Part shown: positions 11,907-25,371 of the stretch, one piece after another
How the letters are laid out: each line of letters starts with the position of its first letter
Position numbering within the stretch: the first letter of the stretch is position 1
Translations under genes and position numbers: made by a program
Notes under the pieces: generated by a model
What the model was told of the DNA's origin: nothing
Database searches by the model: none
The model's input: the letters and a program-made list of their open reading frames with translations, nothing else
Assembly (NCBI GenBank): GCA_029706075.1
Contig: JAINUG010000031.1
Span: 248,001 to 312,000 of the forward strand
DNA length: 64,000 bases
Direction: 5' to 3'
Source of the DNA: Aldrovandia affinis
Lineage: Eukaryota; Chordata; Actinopteri; Notacanthiformes; Halosauridae

Positions 11907-12926
11907 CACTGCCCGTGCCCAAAAAAAGTCACACACTCTAATATTTAGTTGGACCGCCCTTAGCTTTGATTACGGCACACATTCGCCGTGGCATCGTTTC
12001 GATAATCTTCTGCAATGTCACAACATTTATTTCAGTCCAGAGTTGCATACATTTTTCGCCAAGATCTTGTATTGATGATGGGAGAGTCGGACCGCTGCGC
12101 AAAGTCTTCTCCAGCACATCCCAAAGATTCTCAATGGGGTTAAGGTCTGGACTCTGTGGTGGCCAATCCATGTGTGAAAATTATGTCTCATGCTCCCTGC
12201 TCTCTTTCACAATTTGAGCCCGATGAATCGTGGCATTGTCATCTTGGAATATGCCCATGCCATCAGGGAAGAAAAAATCCATTGATGGAAAAACCTGGTC
12301 ATTCAGTATATTCAGGTAGTCAGCTGACCTCATTCTTTGGGCACATAACGTTGCTGAACCTAGACCTGACCAACTGCAGCAACCCCAGATCATAACACTG
12401 CCCCCACAGGCTTGTACGGCGGTAGGCACTAGGCATGATGGGTGCATCACTTCATCCGCCTCTTCTTACCCTGATGCGCCCATCACTCTGGAACAGGGTA
12501 AATCTGGACTCATCAGACCACATGACCTTCTTCCATTGCTCCAGAGTCCAATCTTTATGCTCCCTAGCAAATTGAAGCCTTTTTTTCCGATTAGCCTCAC
12601 TGACAAGTGGTTTTCTTAAGGCTACACAGCTGTTTAGTGCCAATCCCTTGAGTTCCCTTCGCATTGTGTGTGTGGAAATGCTCTTACTTTCACTATTAAA
12701 CATAGCCGTGAGTCCTACTGTTGATTTTTTACGATATGATTTCACCAAACGTTCGCCGATCACAATCATTCAAGATTTTTTTCCAACCACATTTCTTCCT
12801 CGAAGATGATGGTTCACCACTATCCTTCCAGGTTTTAATGTCATTTAAAGTAATTATCCAATGGAAGGCTCTTACCTATTTGCTTAGTTAAATCCAGGTG
12901 GTGACTTTTTTTTGGGCCAGGCAGTG
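11907..12926 (-). mobile_element. Tc1-like transposon with most of the transposase
   Basis: Ends are CACTGCCCGTGCCCAAAAAA (11907) and the inverse ending GGGCCAGGCAGTG (12926), each next to TA. On the minus strand the transposase is readable in three pieces: 12769-12452 (HTH end, then VMWSDESRFTLFQSDG with the first Asp), 12450-12181 ([24 protein letters not shown] with the second Asp) and 12171-11938 ([20 protein letters not shown] with the Glu, ending [10 protein letters not shown]). The break between the first two pieces is a frameshift near 12451 and the last is separated by a stop near 12178. The extreme N-terminus is missing, so about 280 of about 340 residues remain. Confidence 0.9.
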
Positions 12927-15449
12927 TATATTCTTGAGTCAAATTATAGAACACTAGAATTAGATACTGTAAAGCCCAGGAGGGATCACATCGCTACAGC
13001 TGAGAAGTTATGTTTTTTCCTCAAAAGAGCTGTACACTAACAAATGACAGCTGCTCTACCAAGCTATGTAGTTTAATAACAATTAAACCACATCAGTACA
13101 AATCTGTGCAATGTTCAAAAAGATGTTCTCAGGTCTCACAAACTAACACACCCATATCTCTTGCCCATCTGTCAGAAACAATAAACAATGGTCTGCCTGT
13201 TATTTCAGAGTCAAAACATGAGGGTGAGATCACAATGATGTGAAATGTTGTGGTTACCTTATTTGTTATTTGTTATTTTGTTCTCACCGTTCATATACCC
13301 TGCAGAAATGTAATTAAGAACCCAACAATCCTCATGACCTGCTATATCCATTGTGACTCCGTCCAGAAAGGCTATGTTTTGTTAACTGCTCTCTACTTTC
13401 AGCCTCAAAGCAGCGCGTGAACGCACTTGGAAGTCCTGGTTCTGCTGTAAAAAAAAATATTATAAAATGTTCAAACGTTACAGGAAACAAACATCAGAAT
13501 AAAACCTGCCTCATGCGGATCACAGGAGTAGGTTCCGCCTCCGGGCCAGATTACAGAGGAACACTTTCAAAGCTCACCCCAAGCCTGCTTTCATTTCCAT
13601 TTGGGCCATGATTCTCGTTTTAATACACCTAATTTTCCTCAAACCCAAACAAAATGTCCTGAAGTGCACATCAGAGTGGTTCAGCTTGCCGACGGAGGGA
13701 GGGCTCCTCTGACATCCTGTTGTCAATCATGTATAGACAGCAACCCCCCCCTTCCTCACTGGGCTAGCCTGCTGCCATGCTATTACAGACCCCCGCAATG
13801 AGAGACTTTACCCCACGCATCGCCTCATTCAAGCTCGACCTGACTTCCACCCACAGCTCTCCACAGACCTCCATCCGTGCATTTCTAGCCTTATTAAAAT
13901 TGAATACCAGGAAGCAGAAAGGTCTATGCTCTAACATAAGTGCACTGCCAGCGGTTCAGGGGCTTTACTTTCGAGCAAGAACTAAAATAACATTAAATAT
14001 TTAACTGCACAATGAACAATATTGCTTAGACTATCATGGTCCTTGTTATTGATAGGATGTGAAGAGCTTCTAAATGTTATAAATGATGGGGGAAGCGCTG
14101 CTTATCCGCTCCATCATTTAAAACTATAGTTTCTGTTGGAGGGCATTAGCTCAAAGTATTATTATATTATGCTCAATATTTAACTCAGTACAAGTGAACT
14201 TCACCTATCTCAGCTTTTCAATTCTTTCTTGCCAAATATTAGCCTCTACATCAAGGGTTGTCAAACGTGGTCCTGGCGGTTTTCGTTACAGCTCGTCTCT
14301 TGATCAATTAAGGTTGTTGAAAACGTGTTCAAGTTCTTTCCTTAAACTTATTGACACAATGCAGGTTTGGCTCATTGCCACTTGGTTTGTCATTGAACTA
14401 ATTTCCCATTCCACAAATGGTTTTGTTTCAGTGACTAGGTGTCGATGCTTTCAGCAATTAGGACCTCGCTGATTTCGCCTTTCAGTCTACAATACAATCA
14501 ACAAGAATGTAAAGTATTTTAAAAGGAATAATTTCTCATATACAACATTACAGAAAATGTAATCTCAATTGAGCGCCATCTGACAGAAACCACTTCTTTT
14601 CACTTTGCAGCCCACCAGCTGAGCTTTGCAGGTGTTGCATTGGAGGACTACACTTCTTGCAAAGCTGGCGCAGGCAGGCTACAGTCACCCAATCGACAAT
14701 ACGAATCACGGGTACATGATGAGGTAGGTGAAGCCCTGCTGACTGAAACCTTCCCTCCCTGGGCAACAGTACTGCCAATTGTGTTTTGCCCCAAGGGACT
14801 ATCGCTATTTAGCTGGGCACACCACCCAGGACGTTCTCAAAATTTGAATCTTGACTTTCCCACAGTATGACACAGTCAACATGTGAACTGGATTGGCTGG
14901 GATTTAGCATATTTACAGGGTAGAGTCTACGTAGGAGTGGAACTGTTCTGACTATGTGGTAGCATCTGACACATATCATCACATGAAGACCAGTCCTTTG
15001 CTCCAACTACAGACAGCAGCTGAATTAAATGTCATTACTCCAACCTTAAGCAAAAAAGGTGAAATGCTAAATATTTAGTTTTTACTTTTTTAACTTTGAA
15101 CTGTTTTCCAGCATTTAAAGTTGTTGCTTGGTGAGATACAAGTTAACAGTGATATTGAACTTGTCATCACTAAACGGCTAGTGTGAAGAAATCAAACAGA
15201 GAGGTGTGCTGTAAATAATAACTATTACATATCACCCGAAAGAACTGTGCCGTCATTATCCATATTACACGATTGTTATAACACGTGCATTTTTTCTTAG
15301 CAGCAGGCAAAATATGTTGAAATGTCACCTCACTGTGCATTATGGGTTTTTCCTGGCAACAGCCATGAAAGCATTCCATATTCACAACAATATGTTAACA
15401 AACCAGTAATTAATGCAAAAATAAATAGGTAATGTGTTTGTATGTTTCT

Positions 15450-15451
<2 letters not shown>

Positions 15452-15486
<35 letters not shown>

Positions 15487-15496
15487 TGCGCGTGCG
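15452..15496. repeat. (TG)n/(CG)n microsatellite
   Basis: TG run followed by TGCGCG interruptions. Confidence 0.97.
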
Positions 15497-18400
15497 GTAG
15501 TGTGGAGGCAATTCTGAAAAATAACATATTTGAGTTACAATCCATTTGAATGCTTTTTCCTCACCTGTAACAATCATCACATCCCTTCGAGAGATTACTA
15601 TGGAAATATGTTAAATCACACTTCTGCAAAACTCCATTTTACTGCTGCACTCAACCTTTCAAAACACAGTTCAGATTGCTTTTGGTTTGTGTAAGAGACG
15701 CATAAATGAAAAGGGTGAAAGAAAGAGCAGCCAAAATAAAAAAGCCATTGAATAAAAACGAAAAGTAGTTCACAGAGGTGAGGCCCTTTTCATGAGAAGG
15801 CCCACGGTGCGACGGGTGGTATGTGGACATTGTCAAACTTAATCACATTCAAGATTGATTTACCTTGCAGAGATTGTTTTATTATTAGCATTCGTCCACG
15901 TAGCAGGCCTGAGGTTTCTATTCTTTCTTCGTATCTGAAAGGATAGGGCCGTGCAGATTGAGAAAGACGCGAGTGATAATCACCAACAGACTGTCTGGTT
16001 TGACTGATTTAGTGATTCGGTGATGCAGCTGGAATGAATCAAGGAGTTTCAGATGATACAAATCAAGTGTCACGGTGGCAAACTCAGATAGGCTTTTAGT
16101 AATGGTAGGTTTGGGGAGTCGTGAATGAATTAATTGGTCTTTGGCTGACGAAAATAGAACTGAATCTGTTTGGAAAGACAAATGCTTTCTCGGTGACATC
16201 TAATGCAAGTAATGCTTATTCCAGCAGTGCCTGGGAAATAAAGATAGAGGCCATTGTGCTTAAACACGAGGGACAGGGAAACACCAGGCAAATGTGCTGC
16301 TAAAGAAAAGGGTACCTAGCATGCAAAGTCAGTTATTGAATATTGAAATTAAATATATTTTGCATCTGGCAAATAACACATTTAAAAATGTAAATGGGTA
16401 ATTCTGAGTGCAATTAACTTCACAATTTTGGACATTGTGTAAATCAATTTTTGCCTTGAATGACCACATACAAAAGAGAATGCAGGTAGCCAATGGTGCT
16501 CAGTCTGAGATCTCCTGACATGGCTCAGCTCTCAAACAGCCTGCCTGCAGCAGTTCGATTGGAGTCCAAACCGAAATTGAGTGGCTCATATGACTTTGCT
16601 GAGAGGGCAGTCCATGAGTGTCACATGTATTAATATACTAATATTGTATATTCTATACTATCCCTGCATACAGGGAGAAAAACAGCAGAAAGAGAAAATA
16701 TAAAAAATAAAAGTTTTAATTCTTTATTTCTGTCCAGCTTTTTCTTTTTCTATTTATTTAAGATAAGTTTGGCCCTCACTGCCTACCCTCAGTTATGTTA
16801 TAGAATATCATACTAGAGGGTGCAGCAATTACTACGTTTTGCAGCACGACATCAATGAACTCACGATTATACATTATCTGTGCAGGTCTCATCTAAACAA
16901 TAGACCCACCTCTGCCTTAGCTAAGGAGATTTCTCACGCTTACATGATATTTAACACTTTCAGGCAGGGGTCGACAATACCTATGAAATATTTAACACCA
17001 ACATTATTGTTTAATAAAGCATGCACACATGCTGCAGACAGTAACATAATGCTCATGAAATTCACTGAGTCCTAAACAGAAATTCCTTTGCTAAATACAG
17101 TATTTGCTTTCTGCTCTCATGTTCAAAGATGCACCATGATAAAGCGCCATATGGCTCATAAGCTTGTAGTGCGCAGGAAGCGCTGTTCCTTTCCCCCTGT
17201 GTGGTGCGTCATTTTCTAAAGCCCAAAAGTCCTGGCACCGCGCCGAAACGGGGCTCAAATCGCGAACACGCCACTACAAAGAGGGGCACCTTGCAGGTTG
17301 GTGCAGGGGTGTTCGCTCGGAGAGAATCGCTTTTAACAGAACCGAGGATAAACGGCATTATAAACCTCCGAGGTCAACATGCCACGCTATATATGGCCAG
17401 CAAATGTGCTGTAAATGAACTTTGAACACGATTTACTCTGAGGTTGTCACAGGAGGGAAGGCTTCGCAGCTTCACGGAGACAGTGCAGTCTCCAACATAA
17501 CTGCACAGAATCCCTGACAGGGAACAGCTGATTAGGTCATCCTTTAAGCTGGCCGAATCCCAAGTATTAAATGCACCAATCCTTCTAAATCTCGCTTCAG
17601 CGATTCCTGTGTACAAACATGATTGATTTGAACCTTGTTGTTGCCAGAGATAAGGCATGCTATACTATCGATACAGTACTGAACCATGACGACAAGGAAA
17701 AGCAAGAACAACGATCTCTGTAATCAGAAATTCTTTACACCGTGATTTTGCATCAGAGCTATTTTCTGTCATTTCCCTAATGAGAGAAATGAAGGCTTTA
17801 ACACTTACAGTGTAGCACATACAAGGCCCTGTGGTACTGTGACTGTTATCTATTGGGGACAGAGACCTAATGACCTCAGAATAACAGGGACAGTGCTTCA
17901 GATGACACCCTGTGCAGTTGGAATTTCGCCTTCTCCAACCCAGCTGAGGAGTTGCAACATGGATCCCAGACTGGTCCTCCTGGTGTCATTAAGTATTTCA
18001 ACTTTTGCTATCCTTCACTGACATCAAATCGCATTGCATACTGTCATAGCATGTGCTTTTTGCATTTATTTGATTTGCAATGTATGATTAAGTTGACATG
18101 CTTGTAATATATTTAAAGAGACATCCCGTTTTCTTTACAGTATTATTGCCAGATAGCTTATTTCAAGACTAACTTATAGTGAGCGTGCAAGCGTCAATGA
18201 TGTACTAACATGTACTGATACCCTGATGTTAACCGCTTGTCAGTATGGTCTCAGGGCCGAATAACCCCACTCCGTTAAATGTTTAGTTAGGGTCTTGGTT
18301 AATTATTGTTTATTTAATATCCAAAGTGTTGACTTTTTAATTTGATTTGACATTTACTTGATAATTGACTTTGTCACATTATTCCTAAAGTCGTTGTCTG

Positions 18401-19213
18401 TCTGTCTGTTATTTGCGCTGACAAATTGGGTGCTACTGGCTGCCGTCCCCACTAAATAAATTGAATAAGTGTATGTTGTTGCGACCCATGCTAACATCAC
18501 TACAACAGAATAGCAGTACCTCCCTTGGATAATGATGAGGTAAATGGTGGTACAACACATGCAGTGCCTACCTGCTCATTTCAGTCAGAATATGCTGTGC
18601 AATACCAGAAAATGATACCGCAACCACAACTTCTCTTCATGAGATCTTATATATTATCCAGCTCTTATAACACTGAGCAATGACACCAGAAATGGATTTT
18701 AACAGTTTCTTAGTGCTGTTGTCCCATGCTTTACACAATTTACCTTGTAACAAAGTGAATCCAGAAAATGTAAAATATACCTACAGGCAAGCAATTCATA
18801 CGTGTACACAGACAAATGTGCTCACTGAACAGAGGTAAAAAGAAATTTGGGCCAAAATGACAGTAAAGTCATTATTAATCTACATCAGAAAACAGTTACG
18901 TAGGCAGCAAGTGCACCATGTGGACATAAAGTCACTTTTTTCAGATTTGATAATCAGGGCATTGGAGCTTATTGTGAAAACAAAAAAGCCTCTTGAACAA
19001 GGGAGCTAAAACTGAAAGAATTTAGCATAAGCATGTCTTATTGATGAAAGAAGTACCAGAAAATAAAAATATTATACCAATCATTTTTAGTGCCAAACAG
19101 AAAGCATACACGTAGATGAACACAGAAGTGGAATCAAATTATAACAAACTGCAGAACAACACATCCATTACAAAGATTTCTCAGCTGCTATCAATTCCAA
19201 CTGCTATAAATGC

Positions 19214-19273
19214 GCGCACATACACACAAACGCGCACGCACACGCACACACACACACACACATATGCACACGC

Positions 19274-19350
<77 letters not shown>
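19214..19350. repeat. long (CA)n microsatellite close to contactin donor site
   Basis: About 137 bp of CA with CG and TA interruptions in the first half and a pure run from about 19277 to 19350. On the contactin transcript it is a UG repeat beginning about 117 nt after the second coding exon's 5' splice site. Confidence 0.98.
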
Positions 19351-19351
<1 letters not shown>

Positions 19352-19467
19352 CCACACGCGCACAACATCCACACCATGTGAAGAGTGGTTTCCAGGGTAA
19401 AACAGGCCTTAAATTGCCCCCCCCGCCCACACCTCAAAATGGTCCTGTAAATGATGAAATGGCTCAC

Positions 19468-19600
19468 CTGTAAGTGGGAGGCGGGTTTCCCTGGGCCTCA
19501 CAGCTGAACACAACCTCCCTGCTCTTCTCCATGGAGTCCACAGGAAACACAATGCTGCCGGGTTGCTTGGTGAAGGTGGGGCTCTGCAGGCCACTGTTCT
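19468..19600 (-). CDS. cntn: contactin (CNTN3/CNTN4 type), second coding exon: first half of Ig domain 1
   Basis: The exon is 133 bp, bounded on the minus strand by acceptor CCCCGTACAG (ending at 19601) and donor AG|GTGAGCC (from 19467). It enters in phase 1 and leaves with two bases (AG) completed by the next exon. It encodes about residues 19-63: a short mature N-terminus, the contactin-type stretch PTFTKQPGSIVFPVDS, then the first Ig1 cysteine (about residue 52) in SCEAQGNPPPTYR. The layout (signal exon, then half of Ig1 ending just before the core Trp) matches vertebrate contactin genes as I know them. The segment between the FTKQP block and the cysteine looks two residues longer than in mammalian CNTN3, 4 and 6. 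The CEAQGNP-P-YRW block fits CNTN3 and CNTN4 about equally. Confidence 0.9.
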
Positions 19601-20328
19601 CTGTACGGGGGAGAAAGAACCCAATCTCTGCTTACATTGTGTGTGAAATCTGCTTGCAAACAGACAATTAGTCAAAGGCAGTAAACAGGCCAGCCCTTGT
19701 GCAGCCATTAGAGGGCCAAACCACAGCCAGACAAAACATATCAATTAATTCTCCCTGCCACTGCTCCACAGCTGAGAAAAAGAGTTATTACAAGTGCAGC
19801 GTGTCTTCAAACGCTATTTAAGCCATAATGGACCCACTCCTGATTTATACCAAACAACAGTGCAGGATGCATTCTCCCTTTGCCTCTGTTGACGCGTCTC
19901 ATTTTCCCAGGATGCTGGGAAGAATCGTTTTCCGAAAGGGATGTGCAGGCAATTAGCAGTGCAGTAAGGATTCCTCAGCTGTGGTTTTGTCTGTGTGTAA
20001 AATGACACACAGAATGACACCGTTGTCTCCATCGATCCTCAGCTAGCCATGGGCCACGCAGACTAGCGGTAGCTTTGAGGCACTCTGCTTGACTTGGCAA
20101 ATGGCACAGCGTCAGTAAGCCTTTGGATAAAGGTTAAGTGACAGCTTTTGTAATCATTTTTTTTCCCAGTGGCCTGAGATCTGACCACACTTGGTTGAGG
20201 GTTTATACACTACATTACCCAACCAATTTCTGTCCATATATCAGCCGAGTCCCCAAACCAGATCTATCAAAACAGCGCATCTCATTGATTTGATGTCTGT
20301 AGTGATTTTCAGACACACCAACAAACAG

Positions 20329-20357
20329 ACACACACACACACACACACACACACACA
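20329..20357. repeat. (CA)n microsatellite
   Basis: Short pure CA run. Confidence 0.95.
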
Positions 20358-20817
20358 TCCAGACACATTTCCTTGCTGATAGTTCCTCTTACAGGCACAC
20401 ACAAAAGAATATTGACCTCCTAACTATTATATTTGTGCAGATAGTTATATTTGAGAAGAATGTTATAAAAAAGAAAAAAAAGATAAGAACATAAATGCAT
20501 CACTAGATGCATCATGTGGTATGTCAAAGTGGTGACTTGGCTGAATATGGCAGGGTTCCATTACGTAGAAATAACCACATGATATAAGTTTGATGAATTC
20601 AGCAGTGGCTTAAAAATAATATTTATCCAAAGTGAAGCAATAATCATTACTGTTTTTAAAATAACTTTTCTGTATTAAAATTATTATTTTTGATTGCCAT
20701 TGCTGCTGTGACATAGTTAAAAACTATGTATTAAATGGATATATTTTGTCTTTTTGTGATAATCCATGATAGTATTTCAATTTACTATTGCAATTCATTA
20801 TATAACTGTCAAAACTG

Positions 20818-21620
20818 GCAAGCCCTCTCAAGTCTGCAACTGGTTCAAAATTTTGCAGCGAGGCTTCTAACTAATCAACAAGAGGACTTACATTAACCCA
20901 AATCCTTATATCTCTGCACAGGTTTTCTTCCAGTTTCTCTTAAGAGTTTACTTTAAAATTGTATTGTTAAAAATGTAAGGCAAGGTATTACAGAACTTTT
21001 TATTAAAAAATGTGTTTCAGATTTTCACCAGTTTTTCTCCCACTTTGGTGGCCAATTATACCATCTATCCCCCTTCAACAAGCCTGCCGCCTGCAGCTAT
21101 GGGACCAGCCACTACCCTGGGACCAGCAGTGGCAGGGATGGCAAACCGCCTCCTTCAAGACTGTGATTCCAATACGTCCAGAGAAGCTTTCTGTGCATGC
21201 GGTGAGCTCATGCTGGCTTCCCTCCCCCCTCCCTCTGGAGCAGACAGCCAATCACTGCCCCTGAATGGGACTCCCAGCCAGAGCCGGGCTGTCGCAGCCG
21301 GGGAAGCTAACCCCGGCCGCAGTGGGCAACCTGCACTCCGAGCAAGTGAGTTTACTGGTTGCACCACCCTGGGGGCCGCATATTACAAACTTTTAACCCT
21401 CTAGAGAACAGAATGTCCTCTCAGGTCTAATAACAAAGCCCTTCTAACTGTTCCAGAGTCTAAACTAAAATGCAAAGGAGACCAGGCATTTTCAGTTAAG
21501 GCTCCTAGGCGGCTCTTGAACAGTCTTCCTAAAGAGATTGAAGCAGCAGAATATGTGCATCTCTGCTTCTTCTTCTGTAACCATTTTAAATATGTATTTT
21601 TATAAAATTGCTTTTAAGTG
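20818..21620 (+). mobile_element. LINE 3' end, Rex1-like, split by a SINE
   Basis: The left part (20818-20985) reads like the post-RT block SLQLVQNFAARLL. The right part (21395-21600) reads RSNNKALLTVPESKLKCKGD and FSVKAPRRLLNSLPKEIEAA, typical of the C-terminus of Rex1/Babar-type reverse transcriptases. The two parts are separated by the SINE at 21001-21380 and together lack most of the RT domain. Several stops break the frame; it is a dead fragment. Confidence 0.6.
21001..21380 (-). repeat. tRNA-derived SINE (local family A)
   Basis: Flanked by imperfect direct repeats TATTACAGAACTTTT (20986-21000) and TATTACAAACTTTT (21381-21394). On the minus strand the head begins GCGGCCCCCAGGGTGGTGCA, has a decayed B box near GGGGTTAGCTTCCCC, and shares the block CCGGCTCTGGC(T/C)GGGAGT with the copy at 60774-61130. 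The 3' part contains the ACCAAAGTGGGAGAAAAACT tail. Confidence 0.75.
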
Positions 21621-24600
21621 TATGCGAGTTCTGTGAAATTGAGATTTTTACTTATCTCAGAAGTTTTTATTTTATTTAATTGTATTATTGCTATAGGCTT
21701 ATAAGATGCAAGGCTGAGATAGCCAGCCTAATGAGCCTATGCATTTGTTTTTGCACTTAATGGCTACTATGTGTTCTAAAACTACTATTATTGGTACATT
21801 TGTTTTAAATTAGTATTGGTAATTTAGCGTTCACAGTAATTTTACAGTGTTGCTACTCAACAAATGATGCGTTCTGGAGTCTCAGTATGGGAATGATGCT
21901 TCTGTAACTAGAAAAAAATACATCTGATGAGAGAAATATTTTTGTTTTATTGAAAGTACATTCGTTTCTACAAGGCAAGATAACAATATTAGCTTGCCAA
22001 CTTAGACCACATACATGTGTGTGCACCTAAAAGAAAATAAATAGCTTCATAAGAAAATATTAAGATGTTTGAGTGACTATATCACAATATTGAGCCCTGA
22101 TCCGGGCATCCCATAGTCAATTAATTTGAAAGCCAAATACAGTCTCTTCATAAGATCACAAGTCAAGTTCACATTTGACTCAAATTATGTTGGTAAATTC
22201 TACATTCAATTCAGATCGGTCTTCAAAGAGTTTATGTTGTGGAATACAAAAACAAAAATCAGGGTGAGATCCTGCAATGTCAGAATTGAATATACACACA
22301 CATATGCTCTATAAATGTAAAATATAAACCATAAAATGCCATACATATACAAGAACATATGGCACAACTGGGGTGGTGATCGGCCTGAGGCAAAGCTCTG
22401 TTTGTGATGTTGGTCCACAAACAAATTGCGCAATATCAAAGCAAATGAAATGAAGTTCAAGTGGAAATTAACTGCTCAAAATTGCGACCAAACCTATGAA
22501 GCCACCCATTAGCCTTTAATTCGGTCGGATCCTCATGATTTCTTTCCACTCTTTTAGTGTTCCGTTTTATTGCAGTCAATTGGTAACAGCACCAACAACA
22601 CACAGGCAAAACAAAGGGCACAGCATGTAGGGTGACTCTGTTCTCTGTATTACACATTTCCCAGAAAACGTCCAATACAGATGAATGTCAAGCAAACCAA
22701 GCGTGATTGAAAAAATGTGAAACCAATGGCATTCTGGTCCGCACATTGCAGCCAGTGGACTAGCCAAGCAAACGTAAATTCGGTTGGTGTGAATAATTTG
22801 AAGTAAACTTGGTGTCAAAATGCCCTCAGAGAATATGTTGCAATTTTTTTTTTTGTCTTCAGGTCAGAGGAAGCTTAATAAGCTGAATGTTATAACTTTT
22901 TTTTGTAGATGCAATAATTACAATGTATTCTTGAAAGTGGTGGTTATTTATTTCAACACACATTTAGCATTCATAGACTTTAGTGAACTACACATTTTAC
23001 GTTTATATGCTCTTTATAATCTCTAAAAGATGCATGTTGGAAAAGTGTTTTTTTGTGAGCAAGGGGACTTTTGGGGAATTGGGATTGCCTTCTAGAGGGA
23101 GAAATATTGCATTTTGAATAATTTTATCCAATGATAGATTTATGAAATACCTTTGCTTGTGCGCAACCGTTTGCTAAACACTTTAGGGACTGTTTTGTTG
23201 CAGACATAGCTCAAAGTAAAGATAGAATGAATTTTAAACTGTTTACAACCTCAAAGGTCAGGTCTGTTGTTCACAGACAGCAAGCAGTCACAAATACAGC
23301 TGAGATCCAGCCCACTTAATTTATCTCCGTACAAAACAGCTTTTTAGCAGCAGGGGGTATCAATGCAACATTATGCAGTAAATAGCATAACCATTCAGGA
23401 ACAGAGGACAAACACATTACTCAGTGCATTGTCTAATTCCAACAAAACAAAAACAAGCAAACAAAGTAAAATACCTGACAAATGGGTTATTAAGGAAATG
23501 ATTCCGTGTTCCAGCCACCACTTTTGTGCTTTGTTCGAAAACCCTGTTGCCATAGGTGCAAATTATGGGGGGGGTACATGTTCCCCCCCCACTTTTTAGT
23601 GTAAATGTTTTTTAGTTATTTTGCACAAGCCCAGCTGGCTCAACGGCCAGATGACAATGCAAAACATTTTTAACTTACTTGACACACCACTGGATGCACT
23701 AAAGTTCAAAATGAAAAGGCAGCTTAATTTGCTGTCCTTTTTTGGATCCCTGAAAATAAGGAAAGATAATGATGATGTGAGTAATAATACAGTAGCCTAT
23801 TGGTTGGTTTTACTTACTCAGAATCAGAGTGACAACTAGCCCCAGTATGTAGCCTATACAAGGTCAGGTGCATTTTGGACAGATAACTGGCTAACTAACT
23901 AGCTAGCTCAGTTAGTATATTAATGCATTTTTAAATGAACCCAACACCCAGCTACAGTTACATTCCTCCAGAAATCAATCAGGTTTTTGTGTTGTGCTCA
24001 CAATCATTTCAGGCATTCACTTGAATACATGGGGGGTAACTTTTCAGGAGAAACTTTCCCATTTTAACATTTATGAACATAAAATCACAAAAATTCATGA
24101 ATTTTCTCAAAACGATGCTAGAAATTAGTCAGAGTAACTTTTTATTATTTGATAAAATAGTCGTTATACTGGAGTTACAAGGTTTTCTTACATCGAACTA
24201 TGGAGATACGTGGTTTTGTAACAAACAACTGAAACAAATCAGGTTTTATTAGGGGTAACGCACAATAAGGGAGAGGGGGAAAAAACGGGCAAATCCGTAA
24301 TCCGTACTCGTAGTAATCAGTTTTCCCAGGTTTTATCCACATCCACTTTCTCATACAATCCAATTATCAGTGGCAGGCCCAAACCACTTTAACAGGGGTG
24401 GCCCAAGAGTGGCCCAGAACCACACAGGGGGGAACTTTTGGATAGAATTTGAAATTCAATTAGAAAAGATGTGATTGACAACCTAATAACCTATCAAGAG
24501 CCAGATGAAGTAGGGTGGCCAACCAAATTTCTGTGGGGGCAGGTGCCCCCCACGCCCCTCCCTGGACATGCCCCTGGTAATAATCAGGTTTGTCAGGCAA

Positions 24601-25321
24601 TCCAGGTCATACACAATAATCCAAAAACAATAACTCTCTTTCAATCGCTCCATGCGTTTCCCATACGGTACTTTGCGACTTGTGTGGGGAAACCGGCTGT
24701 CTTTTATTTCCCAAGTCTTCAGCAGCTAAGGGTTTACCGGTGCGTCTCGTTTCCACTGGATTTCCAAATAAGGTTCGGGGGTGGAGTCAGCAGGTCGAGA
24801 GGTATCTCCCCTTTATTACCACTCCCCGCACCTCCCCCAGCGGTCTGCCACAGTGGTTTTAACTGAATTCCAATGGACCGCATCTGTCTTAATTCTGCAC
24901 CATTTGACAAACTAAAATAATGACTATGGCAGTAAAAGAGTTTGGCTAAATGTTTGTTGAAGTATAGCAGAGATCAGACATGATTTTAGCAATTATTTTC
25001 AACATCGTAAAACCCATTTTACATGGCTGCAGAAATGCTGTCAGGTTTTTCATTCAAACTCAAGCATCTGCATTTCAAATCCTCAGTGGCAAACAAAAGT
25101 ACTGGGAATTACTTTTAGAAATTAGAAATAATCCATAACCGTCATTAATTAATGAACCTCCATTACTCGGGTATTCAAGTCCAATTTAAAATGTCTGATC
25201 ATTTTTGTGCAAGCTTTCCAGACACGCCACACAGTCCCACAAACACCTCTTATCTTGCTCAAATATAACTATTTACGATTGCTCATCGCCAACTGGCAAC
25301 TTAATGAACCATTCCACACGT

Positions 25322-25371
25322 GCACACTCACACTCATACTCACACTCACACGCACACGCACACGCACACAC
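25322..25371. repeat. CA-rich microsatellite with CT and CG interruptions
   Basis: CACACTCACACTCATACTCA-type start passing into CACACGCACACGCACACAC. Confidence 0.9.

Larger units (their letters stand above)
6452..19467 (-). other. contactin intron between second and third coding exons (13.0 kb)
   Basis: Bounded by GTGAGCC (19467 side) and TTTTATAG (6452 side). It holds CA/GT microsatellites at 6991-7049, 15452-15496 and 19214-19350, a SINE at 8427-8560, an unclassified repeat at 11356-11882 and a Tc1 transposon at 11907-12926. The stretches 7050-8426, 8561-11355, 12927-15451 and 15497-19213 are mostly AT-rich and contain only short open frames with no family resemblance; I see nothing firm in them. 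Confidence 0.75.

Noticed and set aside
14250-14480. Possible hAT MITE beginning AAGGGTTGTCAAACGTGGTC
   Set aside because: The left end resembles hAT MITE ends, but I could not find a matching right end or a target duplication.
19181-19473. Several open frames of alternating Cys-Val or His-Thr
   Set aside because: Translations of the CA/GT microsatellite, not genes.
21010-21404. Open frames of 84-130 codons
   Set aside because: Translations of the GC-rich SINE at 21001-21380.
23556-24580. Decayed hAT element (GTGCAAATTATGGGGGGGG start; KRQLNLLSFFGSLK-like peptide at 23718)
   Set aside because: Suggestive of a ZMYM-type hAT N-terminus, but ends and duplication are not clear enough to list.
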